DNA from: Bradyrhizobium sp. CER78
Lineage (GTDB): Bacteria > Pseudomonadota > Alphaproteobacteria > Rhizobiales > Xanthobacteraceae
Reading direction: 5' to 3'
NCBI RefSeq assembly: GCF_029846235.1
Contig: NZ_JARVWP010000016.1
Span: 62,001-126,000 of the forward strand
Length of the DNA stretch: 64,000 bases
A program made the position numbers and the translations under genes. The notes under the pieces were generated by a model that worked only from the letters and a program-made list of their open reading frames with translations, was not told where the DNA came from and did not search any database. Positions within the stretch are counted from its first letter, which is position 1. Every line of letters starts with the position of its first letter. Shown one piece after another: positions 26,225 to 33,298 of this stretch.

Positions 26225-26635
26225 TTAACCCGGAATGGCAGCTAGCGCGGCTTGGACTTGATCAATCGCTGCCTCTAGCGAGCTCAGGAGGCTACGTAAT
26301 TCGTTTGCTGTGGCTTCCTCCAACCGAATATTCTCGGCGGAGACAGTTTCTGAGACTAACTGTTCGATCGAGGTCGTCAATTTTGGCGCGGGTAGTAGTG
26401 ATCCCGATGAATCCACGAGATGGGATGCAATCTGTCCAGTCGGCGTGACCCTAACGACCATCTCCAGGTGAGCCGCGAGTTCTTTCTCGAGGAGCTGGAT
26501 CGGGACATCAATGCTGACGACGTCATGATCTCCCTGCCGATAACCAGCGCGTACGACCTGTTCTCCAATCGATGACTGATCGAGCAAAACACGATCGACG
26601 AATGCTGCAATTGGCAAGGCTGGTGTGCTGGTCAT
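26225..26635 (-). CDS. Hypothetical protein divergent from a XRE regulator
   Basis: This 136-residue acidic protein has a beta-rich first half (HDVVSIDVPIQLLEKELAAHL and VVRVTPTGQIASHLV) and a long helical C-terminal half (ENIRLEEATANELRSLL and AAIDQVQAALAAIPG). No family is recognised. It diverges from the XRE gene, and the shared 60-bp gap holds a perfect palindrome, so the pair is likely regulated together. The domain style could fit an antitoxin or a small regulatory partner, which is speculation. Confidence 0.6.
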   Translation of the reverse strand: MTSTPALPIAAFVDRVLLDQSSIGEQVVRAGYRQGDHDVVSIDVPIQLLEKELAAHLEMVVRVTPTGQIASHLVDSSGSLLPAPKLTTSIEQLVSETVSAENIRLEEATANELRSLLSSLEAAIDQVQAALAAIPG

Positions 26636-26664
26636 CGTAAGCGTCCCAAACTCGCGCCCAAAAT

Positions 26665-26680
26665 ACCTAGTATACTAGGT
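26665..26680. promoter_or_regulatory. Perfect 16-bp palindrome, likely operator of the XRE gene
   Basis: ACCTAGTA and TACTAGGT form a perfect palindrome. Its centre TATACT (26671-26676) is also a plausible -10 element for rightward transcription into the XRE gene. A bound regulator would therefore block its own promoter, as C-proteins and phage-type repressors do. Confidence 0.6.
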
Positions 26681-26699
26681 GGAGATCAAGCGGAGATTG

Positions 26700-26924
26700 G
26701 TGCCGTCATGCCGCATGAAGTTGCGGCGGTTGGTAGCAAGGAATCTTCGATATTGGAGGCAAGAAGGAGGCCTTTCCCAAGAGGAGTTGGCTGATCGTGC
26801 TGGCTTGAATCGCAACTACATCGGAATGATTGAGCGCGAAGAAAATGCTCCGACGGTCGATGCTCTTGAACAGATTTCGGCTGCCTTAGGTATCGATCCG
26901 ATTGCATTGTTCCAAGAACGGTGA
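26700..26924 (+). CDS. XRE-family helix-turn-helix regulator (C-protein-like)
   Basis: This protein of about 74 residues is a single HTH_3 domain: NLRYWRQEGGLSQEELADRAG, LNRNYIGMIEREENAP and TVDALEQISAALGID cover the five helices. It resembles controller proteins of restriction-modification systems and small repressors of mobile elements, and should bind DNA as a dimer. The start is uncertain. A GTG at 26700 follows CGGAG, a GTG at 26679 lies inside the palindrome, and an ATG at 26715 is also possible. No restriction or methylase gene is found next to it. Confidence 0.8.
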   Translation: MPSCRMKLRRLVARNLRYWRQEGGLSQEELADRAGLNRNYIGMIEREENAPTVDALEQISAALGIDPIALFQER

Positions 26925-26940
26925 CTGTCCGTCCGACCTC

Positions 26941-27342
26941 TCAATTCGTGACTGACGGCGGCCCGGCTGGTTGTTGGGATTTCGGCGCCACGGTGATGCG
27001 TCGTGGATTTGACGTTTTCCCGCCGGCCCTATCGCAGCAAGTCAAGGATGCCACCGCCGAGAAGCGAGTGATCCCTCCACCTTTAAATCGCCCAAGCAAA
27101 CCGATCTTCCGTGATACGCGTCGTGTCCTGCGTCTCGGCTGCGCTCGGGGGCGTTTGTCTCGCCAGTGGGCCGGGTCTTTTCCGTGGGCTTGCAGCAGTT
27201 CGACCATGAACGCTTCGATCGTGACTTGCGCCTTCACAATGGCCAACATCATGTCGTCCATGCGCGCCGTAAGCTCCATCGATTGACGGTGTGCTTCCTC
27301 GAAGACGTCCTCCTGGTTTCGTCCGTCCACTTGCATTCGCAC
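26941..27342 (-). CDS. Hypothetical protein
   Basis: This 133-residue protein begins MRMQVDGRNQEDVFEEAHRQ. It has a helical first half (MDDMMLAIVKAQVTIEAFMVELLQAHGKDP) and a basic, low-complexity second half (KRPRAQPRRRTRRVSRK). The first half looks like a genuine helical bundle and the tail could contact nucleic acid. No family is recognised. It is convergent with the XRE gene (16 bp apart) and lies 30 bp downstream of the RelA/SpoT-like gene on the same strand, so it may be the last gene of that operon. Confidence 0.55.
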   Translation of the reverse strand: MRMQVDGRNQEDVFEEAHRQSMELTARMDDMMLAIVKAQVTIEAFMVELLQAHGKDPAHWRDKRPRAQPRRRTRRVSRKIGLLGRFKGGGITRFSAVASLTCCDRAGGKTSNPRRITVAPKSQQPAGPPSVTN

Positions 27343-27372
27343 CCCTGACTTCCGATCGAATGATCGAGTGCT

Positions 27373-28011
27373 TCAGTTGTTCCCCGTGCCCCTAGCGCGA
27401 AAGAGCTCGTCGAACATGTGGTCCGCGCCCCACGCCTGCGCTGAAGTGTACGCGAGCTTGCGCTTGTCGTCGGCGCTGAGGGGCGTGCTGCCTGGCTTGT
27501 AGCCAAGATCGTGCTCCGCTTCCGACCAGGCGTGCTGAAAGAGTGTCTTGATCTGGAGTTCGAAGAATTCGGGAAGCTTCGACTTGTCGATGGAGTTGCC
27601 TTTGACGTCGCTGGGCAGAACCAAGACATAGTGTCTGCCGAAGTAGCCGAACTCCCATTCGGATTCCGGAATCCGGTCGCGGAACTCGATGGTCTTGAAG
27701 TAGCTCTTGATGATGCCGTCCAATCGCTCCACGTCAGTTCGGAAGAACGTGATGATCCGGGCGCCGATCTGATCCTGTATCTGGGCGAGGGGCTCGGAAT
27801 ATTTCGACTTCCCGTCCAATAGCGCTCCGGCCTTCTTGAGGAAGCTTGCCGGATCTTTCGCGCGCGCAGTCACACGATCGATCCTCGGCTCCTCCTTAAG
27901 GAGATCGGCCAGATGTCCGCGCAACGCGTTCGCCGCTGGCTTCAGCGCGTTTTCGTAACGGTCGCCGTATTCCTTCTCGAGCACGTCACCGCGCTGTCTT
28001 GAGTTTTTCAT
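27373..28011 (-). CDS. RelA/SpoT-type nucleotidyltransferase (small alarmone synthetase-like)
   Basis: This 212-residue protein is a stand-alone RelA/SpoT synthetase domain. It shows the RVTARAKDPASFLKK block (Arg50, Lys52), QDQIGARI with the metal Asp80, a G-loop-like GYFGRHYVLVL (Tyr123, His127), and ELQIKTLFQHAWSEAEHDL with Glu151. All residues expected for pyrophosphate transfer are present, and no hydrolase, TGS or ACT domain exists. The family makes (p)ppGpp or (p)ppApp. The toxin branch (toxSAS, CapRel) instead pyrophosphorylates tRNA. The gene overlaps its upstream neighbour by 26 bp, so the two are co-translated. Which branch it belongs to cannot be told without alignment. Confidence 0.9.
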   Translation of the reverse strand: MKNSRQRGDVLEKEYGDRYENALKPAANALRGHLADLLKEEPRIDRVTARAKDPASFLKKAGALLDGKSKYSEPLAQIQDQIGARIITFFRTDVERLDGIIKSYFKTIEFRDRIPESEWEFGYFGRHYVLVLPSDVKGNSIDKSKLPEFFELQIKTLFQHAWSEAEHDLGYKPGSTPLSADDKRKLAYTSAQAWGADHMFDELFRARGTGNN

Positions 28012-28999
28012 CGATCACTTGGCCTCGGGTCACGAACTTGATTTCGTCCTTCGAACCTTCGACCGGCTCCTGTTCGAAGACCTCGTCGAACTTGTCCGTG
28101 TCCGCGGTGAGCAGCGCGCCGTTGCTTAGTTCGACTGACTTGAAGGCGACGAGGTTCTTGTAGGTGCCGACGTCGAACTGAAAGACTTCCTGCGCGGCAG
28201 CGGAGGATCTGAGCTCGCTCTTGATCGCGCTCTTGGCGGCGTCCGAGAGGCCCAGCCGGTTTGCGAAATCGTCGATGTTTAGCCTTTGCCCGGCCAGGCC
28301 GCTCGCGAGTGTTCCCGCGGCGGTCAATTCCTGTTTGATGTCGAGTGGCGCCTTCTTCGCGGCGTCCCGGAGCGCTATCGCGAGCCGCCGGGTGCCCGCC
28401 GCCGGCGTGGTGGTGAAGTCCGACAGCAGAAAATCATTGATCCAGTAGTTCGACGGCTCGCCCGACAGCGTGTTGAGTTGCTTGTCGATCGCGCGTCCGG
28501 ACCAGAAGCCGCCCTGCAGCGAAGAGTGCTGGTAGAGCACGGCCTTGTAAGAGGTCTTGCTCTTCATGAAGACGCGTTCGAGGAATTGGACGGACAGCGT
28601 GCCCGGTGTCTCGTCGACATAGATAGCGCTGTCTGTCGGAAAGCGGGACAGGACGATCTTGTGATCACGCCCCTCCTTGCCCGCGATTAGGAACAGCAGG
28701 CCGAGGCCCGAACGGCCGTCGCTGTGCTCGGCGAGCCGTTCGGCGATCTTTCGTCCCTTCGGGAGGTCCGGCTTGCTCAAGTACGCGACGACCAGATCCC
28801 TGCAATCGTTCTGCTGCCTACCGTCGGCGGTCGGGCTGAAGGTGATGTCGACGTCGCACTCGGTGTCCGACTTGGCGTAGATCCCGTTGAGAAGGTCGAA
28901 CATTCCGCCGGTCAGGGCGACTGTCGTGCCTACGATCTTCGCCTTTCCCGTCGCCTTTCCGGGATGAACCAGAAAGGTATGAATGTGCTGTACAGCCAA
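27986..28999 (-). CDS. Large partner protein of the RelA/SpoT-like gene
   Basis: This 337-residue protein is not recognised with confidence. The layout (YWINDFLLSDF in the middle, LNIDDFANRLGLSD after it, FVTRGQVIDEKL at the end) is faintly like NdpA-type 37-kDa nucleoid-associated proteins. I chose the TTG at 28999 because GGGGGG sits just before it. A GTG at 29065 would add 22 residues. Its 3' end overlaps the RelA/SpoT-like gene by 26 bp. Tight coupling to a small synthetase suggests an antitoxin, trigger or sensor role, which is inference. Confidence 0.75.
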   Translation of the reverse strand: MAVQHIHTFLVHPGKATGKAKIVGTTVALTGGMFDLLNGIYAKSDTECDVDITFSPTADGRQQNDCRDLVVAYLSKPDLPKGRKIAERLAEHSDGRSGLGLLFLIAGKEGRDHKIVLSRFPTDSAIYVDETPGTLSVQFLERVFMKSKTSYKAVLYQHSSLQGGFWSGRAIDKQLNTLSGEPSNYWINDFLLSDFTTTPAAGTRRLAIALRDAAKKAPLDIKQELTAAGTLASGLAGQRLNIDDFANRLGLSDAAKSAIKSELRSSAAAQEVFQFDVGTYKNLVAFKSVELSNGALLTADTDKFDEVFEQEPVEGSKDEIKFVTRGQVIDEKLKTAR

Positions 29000-29153
29000 A
29001 ATTCCCCCCAATCCCCAATTCGCCCTTTTTGACGCTGAATATAGCGGCGCAACGTCGGCGAGCACAACCAGAACCGCAGCGGTCCGGCGTAAGCGTGCTC
29101 TCGGCTACCGTTTGCGGGCAGATGGCGATATCGGAATAGGACGTATCGGGCGG

Positions 29154-29882
29154 CTAGATCTCTCCGCCCGGGTCCTCCTTTTCGCCGCTTGCGACGATCT
29201 TCAATGCGCCGTCCGGTAACGGCCGTTGCAGCGCCTTGGCTTCGTCCCACGGCGCGCGCATCCAGACGTCGTGTTCTTCGGTCGTCGTCAGGATCACCGG
29301 CATGGCCTTCGGATGCACACGACCGACCTCGGCGTTCGGCTCCGTCGTCAGAAACGCGTAGATGTCAGCAGTGACCTCGCCTTCCTTCGCCTTTCGGACC
29401 GACGTCCAGTTCGTCCAGAGGCCGGAGAAGGCGAGCAGGGGCCGACTTGCTCCCCGAGCGAACCAGACCGGCACCTTCTTGCCTTCGATGGTGTCGTATT
29501 CGCTGAAGGAGGTGAACGGCACAAGGCAGCGATGCTCTGGGCCAAGCCATCGCTTCCAGTGCACGCTATTCACGTTGCGGATGTTGGTAGTTCCGGAATC
29601 GGGCTCCATCCGGAGCAGTTCCTTGAAATCGACGGTCTTGCCCTTGGCCTGCAGCTTTTCCGCGCGTTTCTTGGTCGCGTCCATCAGCGCCCGCTGCGAG
29701 CTCGGCATGCCCCAGCGCGCCATCGCGATCTCGCGCCCTTCGGCACCATTGCGCACGATCGGCGCGGAATAGTCGGGAAAGATGCCGGGCATGCTGGGCA
29801 AATTGCCGACGTTGCTGTTGAGCGCTCCGAAGAGGCGACGCATCGCGTCAACGTTCTTGGTCATGCTGTAGAGGTTGCACAT
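29154..29882 (-). CDS. SOS response-associated peptidase (SRAP/YedK-HMCES family)
   Basis: This 242-residue protein is an SRAP domain. Met1 is followed by the catalytic Cys2 (MCNLYS), the active-site Asn lies in NIRNVNS, and the conserved His and Glu/Pro region is HPKAMPVILTTTEEHDVWM. SRAP proteins form a thiazolidine crosslink with abasic sites in single-stranded DNA and shield them during repair. The start at 29882 is fixed by the need for Cys at position 2. An open frame extends to 30077. The gene follows the previous one by one base, and the operon has two SOS boxes ahead of it, which fits its role. Confidence 0.95.
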   Translation of the reverse strand: MCNLYSMTKNVDAMRRLFGALNSNVGNLPSMPGIFPDYSAPIVRNGAEGREIAMARWGMPSSQRALMDATKKRAEKLQAKGKTVDFKELLRMEPDSGTTNIRNVNSVHWKRWLGPEHRCLVPFTSFSEYDTIEGKKVPVWFARGASRPLLAFSGLWTNWTSVRKAKEGEVTADIYAFLTTEPNAEVGRVHPKAMPVILTTTEEHDVWMRAPWDEAKALQRPLPDGALKIVASGEKEDPGGEI

Positions 29883-29883
29883 C

Positions 29884-30327
29884 TCAGGTTTCCGGCGCGG
29901 CCTGGCGGGCGCGTCGCACGAGTTGAAGCAGCGTCGCGGCCGGCCGACGGTTGGCCTTTGCGCACCTGCTGCACCGAAGCCGGCCGGCCAGATCATGGAC
30001 AAAGGTCGTCGGCGGGTGGGGTAGGGCCGCGAGGTCGACCTCCCGCCGGGTCTTGCAGCGGGAGCATTCGATCTCAAGCCAAGGATAGCCGCCGTCCACT
30101 GCCTGGTCGATTGTGGGCGACGGATCGATCGGGCCTCCGTCGGCCCACATTTTTTCGTTCCAGGACTCGCAACTCAGTTTGTCGGCCCGACGGATCAGCG
30201 CTTCCCCCTTTGCCCGTGCCTCGGCCGACTGCGTGGCGAGGATCGTCGTCATCGCACGCGCCTTCTCCAGCTCTTTGCGGTCGCCACCGGACAGAGGAGA
30301 GGGGTGGTGCTTCGGCGCCATCCGCAC
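29884..30327 (-). CDS. Hypothetical protein with zinc-ribbon-like Cys pairs
   Basis: This 147-residue protein has a helical N-terminal part (TQSAEARAKGEALIRRADKLS) and a C-terminal metal-binding-like part with CSRCKTRREVDL and CSRCAKANRR, two CxxC pairs about 38 residues apart. That is a zinc ribbon layout. It sits directly before the SRAP gene (one base apart). Similar small zinc-ribbon proteins often precede SRAP genes in rhizobia. A second Met at residue 26 is an alternative start. A DNA- or RNA-binding role in the SOS operon is plausible but unproven. Confidence 0.7.
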   Translation of the reverse strand: MRMAPKHHPSPLSGGDRKELEKARAMTTILATQSAEARAKGEALIRRADKLSCESWNEKMWADGGPIDPSPTIDQAVDGGYPWLEIECSRCKTRREVDLAALPHPPTTFVHDLAGRLRCSRCAKANRRPAATLLQLVRRARQAAPET

Positions 30328-30366
30328 GACATCCAGTTTTCTTTTGCTCCAGCGGTGCGCCGGCGA

Positions 30367-30771
30367 TTACCCGACCGAGGGCCAGCAGCCGTCTTCCTCG
30401 AGCCGTCCGGTGCGTTCCTGACAGGTGGCGTCGAGCAGCGGCTGCGCGACCGTCTTCCAGAGTGCCTGGGGGCCGTACAGCCTGACGGCGTCCGCCTTCT
30501 GGATCTCGACGGTACGGCCGCAGCGCCTGCATTCAACCCGCAGCAGGTGCCGAGCGATTTGATCCAGTCGCTGCAGTCGATCGGCCGAGCCTCGCGGTTT
30601 GGCGCCGACCTGGGGGTCGCTTAGGACCGCATCCCACCATTCGACCGGCATCGGATCGCCCGGGCCCGACGAGGCCGACGTAGGCTGCTCGCCGACATCG
30701 GGGAGGGCGTGAGCCCATCTTTCCGTTTGCGCTCGGGTCGGCATGCGCCAGCTCGCGGGGTGATTGGTCAT
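30367..30771 (-). CDS. Hypothetical protein, first gene of the SOS-boxed SRAP operon
   Basis: This 134-residue protein contains RVECRRCGRTVEIQKADAVRL, a CxxC followed by a domain that ends ALWKTVAQPLLDATCQERTG, with a third Cys and a final Cys in DGCWPSVG. It resembles the zinc-binding part of its downstream neighbour, so the two may be diverged copies. Its ATG is 12 bp from a perfect SOS box (30783-30797), so LexA should control it. The function is unknown. Confidence 0.7.
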   Translation of the reverse strand: MTNHPASWRMPTRAQTERWAHALPDVGEQPTSASSGPGDPMPVEWWDAVLSDPQVGAKPRGSADRLQRLDQIARHLLRVECRRCGRTVEIQKADAVRLYGPQALWKTVAQPLLDATCQERTGRLEEDGCWPSVG

Positions 30772-30782
30772 CGGCAGATACA

Positions 30783-30797
30783 GAACATAACAAGAAC
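30783..30797 (-). promoter_or_regulatory. LexA (SOS) box 1 of the SRAP operon
   Basis: GAAC, ATAACAA, GAAC is the reverse complement of GTTC-N7-GTTC, the rhizobial LexA site. It is 12 bp upstream of the first codon of the gene at 30367-30771, a position where LexA would cover the promoter. Confidence 0.8.
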
Positions 30798-30849
30798 AGT
30801 CGGTCTAGTCGAAATGGTTCTTGGTACCCCGGAGACTCGCAACTGGCGT

Positions 30850-30864
30850 GAACAGTACCAGAAC
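30850..30864 (-). promoter_or_regulatory. LexA (SOS) box 2 in the divergent promoter region
   Basis: GAAC, AGTACCA, GAAC is a second exact GTTC-N7-GTTC match on the minus strand. It lies 67 bp beyond box 1 and about 256 bp upstream of the patatin gene, so it could act with box 1 or link the divergent operon to the SOS response. Confidence 0.7.
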
Positions 30865-31119
30865 AGACGGCTGTTCTACGAATGCCCAAAAGTTTAGCGA
30901 TTTCATACATATAGTGGATTTAAGGAATGTTGGTGGCACATCTTGTGTACGGGAACTGTCACCATATGTAGAGTTTTGGGGTGTCCGTAGCTCGGCGGTT
31001 GCCGGGCTGCCGACAATAATTCTGGCTAGTTTGCAATGGGTTGGTCATGGTTTTCGAGAAAAGAGATTTCATCGAGGTGAGCAGCGAGAGCGGCTGCCGC
31101 CTTGTTACGGGGGCAGTCG

Positions 31120-32334
31120 GTGGACAACTCCGCGGCTGACACCTTCGAAGCTCACGCAGAACTCGAACCAGCTGCGAGTTCCGGACGTATCGGTCTTGCG
31201 CTGTCCGGCGGCGGAATCCGCGCCGCCGTGTTCCACCTCGGTGTGCTGCGACAGCTGGCGAGCCGTGATCTGCTGGAGAAGGTCTCGGCGCTCTCCACCG
31301 TGTCCGGGGGCAGCCTGGTCGCCGCGGCGATCTTCTCCCAGACCGGCATGAAGTGGCCGTCCTCGGCCGAATATCTGGGGTCGGTCTATCCCGAGCTCCG
31401 ACGGCGGATCACCGCGGCCGACCTTCTCAGCGTCAGATCGATAGGGTGGGCGGGACTGGCCGAGTTCAGGCTCGACCTCGTCCGCCGCCGGGCGGCGGTC
31501 CTGGCGACCATGCTCGAGCGCGTATGGGGGGTCTCAGGACGTCTCGCCGAACTTCCGGACGCGCCGGAGTGGTTGATCAACGCGACCTGCATCGACACCG
31601 GCAAGAACTGGCGCTTCTCCAAGCGCGAGATGGGCGACTGGACCTTCGGCCGGCACTACGCTCCCAACGTGCCGATCTCGGTCGCCGTCGCCGCCTCGGC
31701 CGCGGTGCCGTACGCGATCGGCGCGATGCCGCTGGCGCTGCCAGCCGCCGGCTGGTGGGAAACCGATCCGGCGACCCGCGGACAGATGCGTCCAAAGACG
31801 CCGCCGGCGACGTCGGTGCTGCTCTGGGACGGTGGTGCCTACGACAACATGGGGCTCGAGGCGCTGACCAAGCTGGGGCGGGGCCTGCGCTCGTGCGACT
31901 TCCTGATCTGCAGCGACGCATCCGGCCCGCTGCGGCCTCCCGGCGGCTCCCATATGGCAACCCTGCTGCGCGGGGGCTTGTCCAGCCCCAGGCTGTTCGA
32001 CGTCGCCGGCGACCAGATCCGCGCGCTGCGCAGCCGGATGCTGATCGCGGACATCGCGAACGGCACGGTCGACGGAGTGCTGGTCCGCATGGGCAATTCC
32101 GTCCGTGCCGTCGACGTCAAGAGCGGTACGACCCGGACGCCGTCCTTCTACGACGCCTTCCAGACCGACGAACAGGCAGAGCTGGCGCTCCGCCATCCTA
32201 CCGACCTCAGGGCACCGTCGGAGGGCCAGTTCGACTTGCTCGCACGCCATGGATTCGAGATCGCCGACGCCACGCTGACGACGCACGTGCCGGACCGGTT
32301 TCCGCAATCGTCGCCATGGGGGGATCCCGCATGA
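31120..32334 (+). CDS. Patatin-like phospholipase, first gene of a four-gene operon
   Basis: This 404-residue protein is a patatin-fold lipase. It shows the oxyanion loop LSGGGIRAAVFHLGVL (residues 29-43), the nucleophile Ser62 in STVSGGS (a TxSxG form of the elbow) and the catalytic Asp in LLWDGGAYDNMG. Patatins cut acyl chains from membrane phospholipids, and in defence systems (for example CapV) they kill the infected cell. The GTG at 31120 was chosen because GGGGG precedes it. A TTG at 31102 is also in frame. No membrane helix is seen. It overlaps the MBL gene as ATGA. The neighbouring SOS operon and the island setting suggest stress or defence. Confidence 0.88.
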   Translation: MDNSAADTFEAHAELEPAASSGRIGLALSGGGIRAAVFHLGVLRQLASRDLLEKVSALSTVSGGSLVAAAIFSQTGMKWPSSAEYLGSVYPELRRRITAADLLSVRSIGWAGLAEFRLDLVRRRAAVLATMLERVWGVSGRLAELPDAPEWLINATCIDTGKNWRFSKREMGDWTFGRHYAPNVPISVAVAASAAVPYAIGAMPLALPAAGWWETDPATRGQMRPKTPPATSVLLWDGGAYDNMGLEALTKLGRGLRSCDFLICSDASGPLRPPGGSHMATLLRGGLSSPRLFDVAGDQIRALRSRMLIADIANGTVDGVLVRMGNSVRAVDVKSGTTRTPSFYDAFQTDEQAELALRHPTDLRAPSEGQFDLLARHGFEIADATLTTHVPDRFPQSSPWGDPA

Positions 32335-33284
32335 GAAGCATCCGCACGCGCTTTCGCGCCTACTACCTCGGCACGTCCGGCTCTTCCTTTTCTTATTTCG
32401 CCGACGGCCGCTTCACGATGATCGAAGGGAGGCTCACCGCCGATAGCCGCCCCTCAGTCGAGCGCGAGATGGAGATCTGCGGCGTCGAGGAGGCGGCCAG
32501 CCTTCACATCACCAGTTGGGATTCCGATCACTGCAACAAGTACGAACTGTCGGACCTTCTGAATCTCACCCGTCCGCGGCTCATCGAGTGCCCGGGCTAC
32601 AATCCCCTCAAGGACTACGGTCATGGCGAGGATTGTCTGGCGATGATCGCGGAATACCGGTCCAGACGACGCAACACCGGTTTCGTGCCGACGATCCGGC
32701 ACATCACGCCCACCTACATCCAGGGGCTGAACCACGCTTCTGCGCTGGCGTTCAACGACATGTTCTACAATCCGTACCACATCGTGCAGAACGCCAACGA
32801 CAACTCGACTGTCAAACTGTTCCGCGGCGGCAGCTTCAACGTCCTAAGCCTGGGCGACGTCGAGGATTCCCTCATCAGCGCCAGGCTGCGCCGATGCCGG
32901 ATCCTGAAGAGCGAGACCGACGTAATGATCTTGGCGCACCACGGCGCCGACAACGGTTTCACCACCAAGAATTTCCTGAGACACGTCGATCCGACCGTGG
33001 CGATCTGCTCGTCGAACTACGACAACATGTACGATCATCCGCGGCAGGAAATCCGCGATCTCCTCTTCGAGGAGGACATCGACCTCAAGACGACCAAGAC
33101 AGGCGACGTGATCATCCAGTCCATCGGCGATCACACCGGCGCCTATGAGGTCGTCAATCTGAAGGCCAAATCGACCGAGATCTCATCCAGAGTCTCGTTC
33201 GTCTCGAAGAAAGCCCACATCCTCGATGCGAACGCGGACAGCTTGCGCCAACGGTACGGTGTCCGTCGGCGCTATCCGCGCTAG
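32331..33284 (+). CDS. MBL-fold metallo-hydrolase, ComEC-like
   Basis: This 317-residue protein looks like a metallo-beta-lactamase-fold hydrolase related to the soluble domain of ComEC. SWDSDHCNKYEL gives the DxDH metal motif, FRGGSFNVLSLGDVEDS gives a second metal-binding strand, and MILAHHGADNGF gives the HHG motif. Such domains hydrolyse phosphodiester or thioester bonds, and some act on nucleic acids. It starts with an ATG that overlaps the patatin stop, and the DUF2235 gene starts 14 bp later. The first metal motif differs from the HxHxDH of typical MBL enzymes, so the substrate is open. Confidence 0.8.
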   Translation: MRSIRTRFRAYYLGTSGSSFSYFADGRFTMIEGRLTADSRPSVEREMEICGVEEAASLHITSWDSDHCNKYELSDLLNLTRPRLIECPGYNPLKDYGHGEDCLAMIAEYRSRRRNTGFVPTIRHITPTYIQGLNHASALAFNDMFYNPYHIVQNANDNSTVKLFRGGSFNVLSLGDVEDSLISARLRRCRILKSETDVMILAHHGADNGFTTKNFLRHVDPTVAICSSNYDNMYDHPRQEIRDLLFEEDIDLKTTKTGDVIIQSIGDHTGAYEVVNLKAKSTEISSRVSFVSKKAHILDANADSLRQRYGVRRRYPR

Positions 33285-33298
33285 GTAGGGAGCTTTCG

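Larger units (their letters stand above)
30772..31119. other. Divergent promoter region with two SOS boxes
   Basis: The gap separates the minus-strand SRAP operon from the plus-strand patatin operon. It holds the two LexA boxes listed separately and a more AT-rich part (30900-31040, with CATACATATAG and ACCATATGTAG). No gene is seen. Confidence 0.5.
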
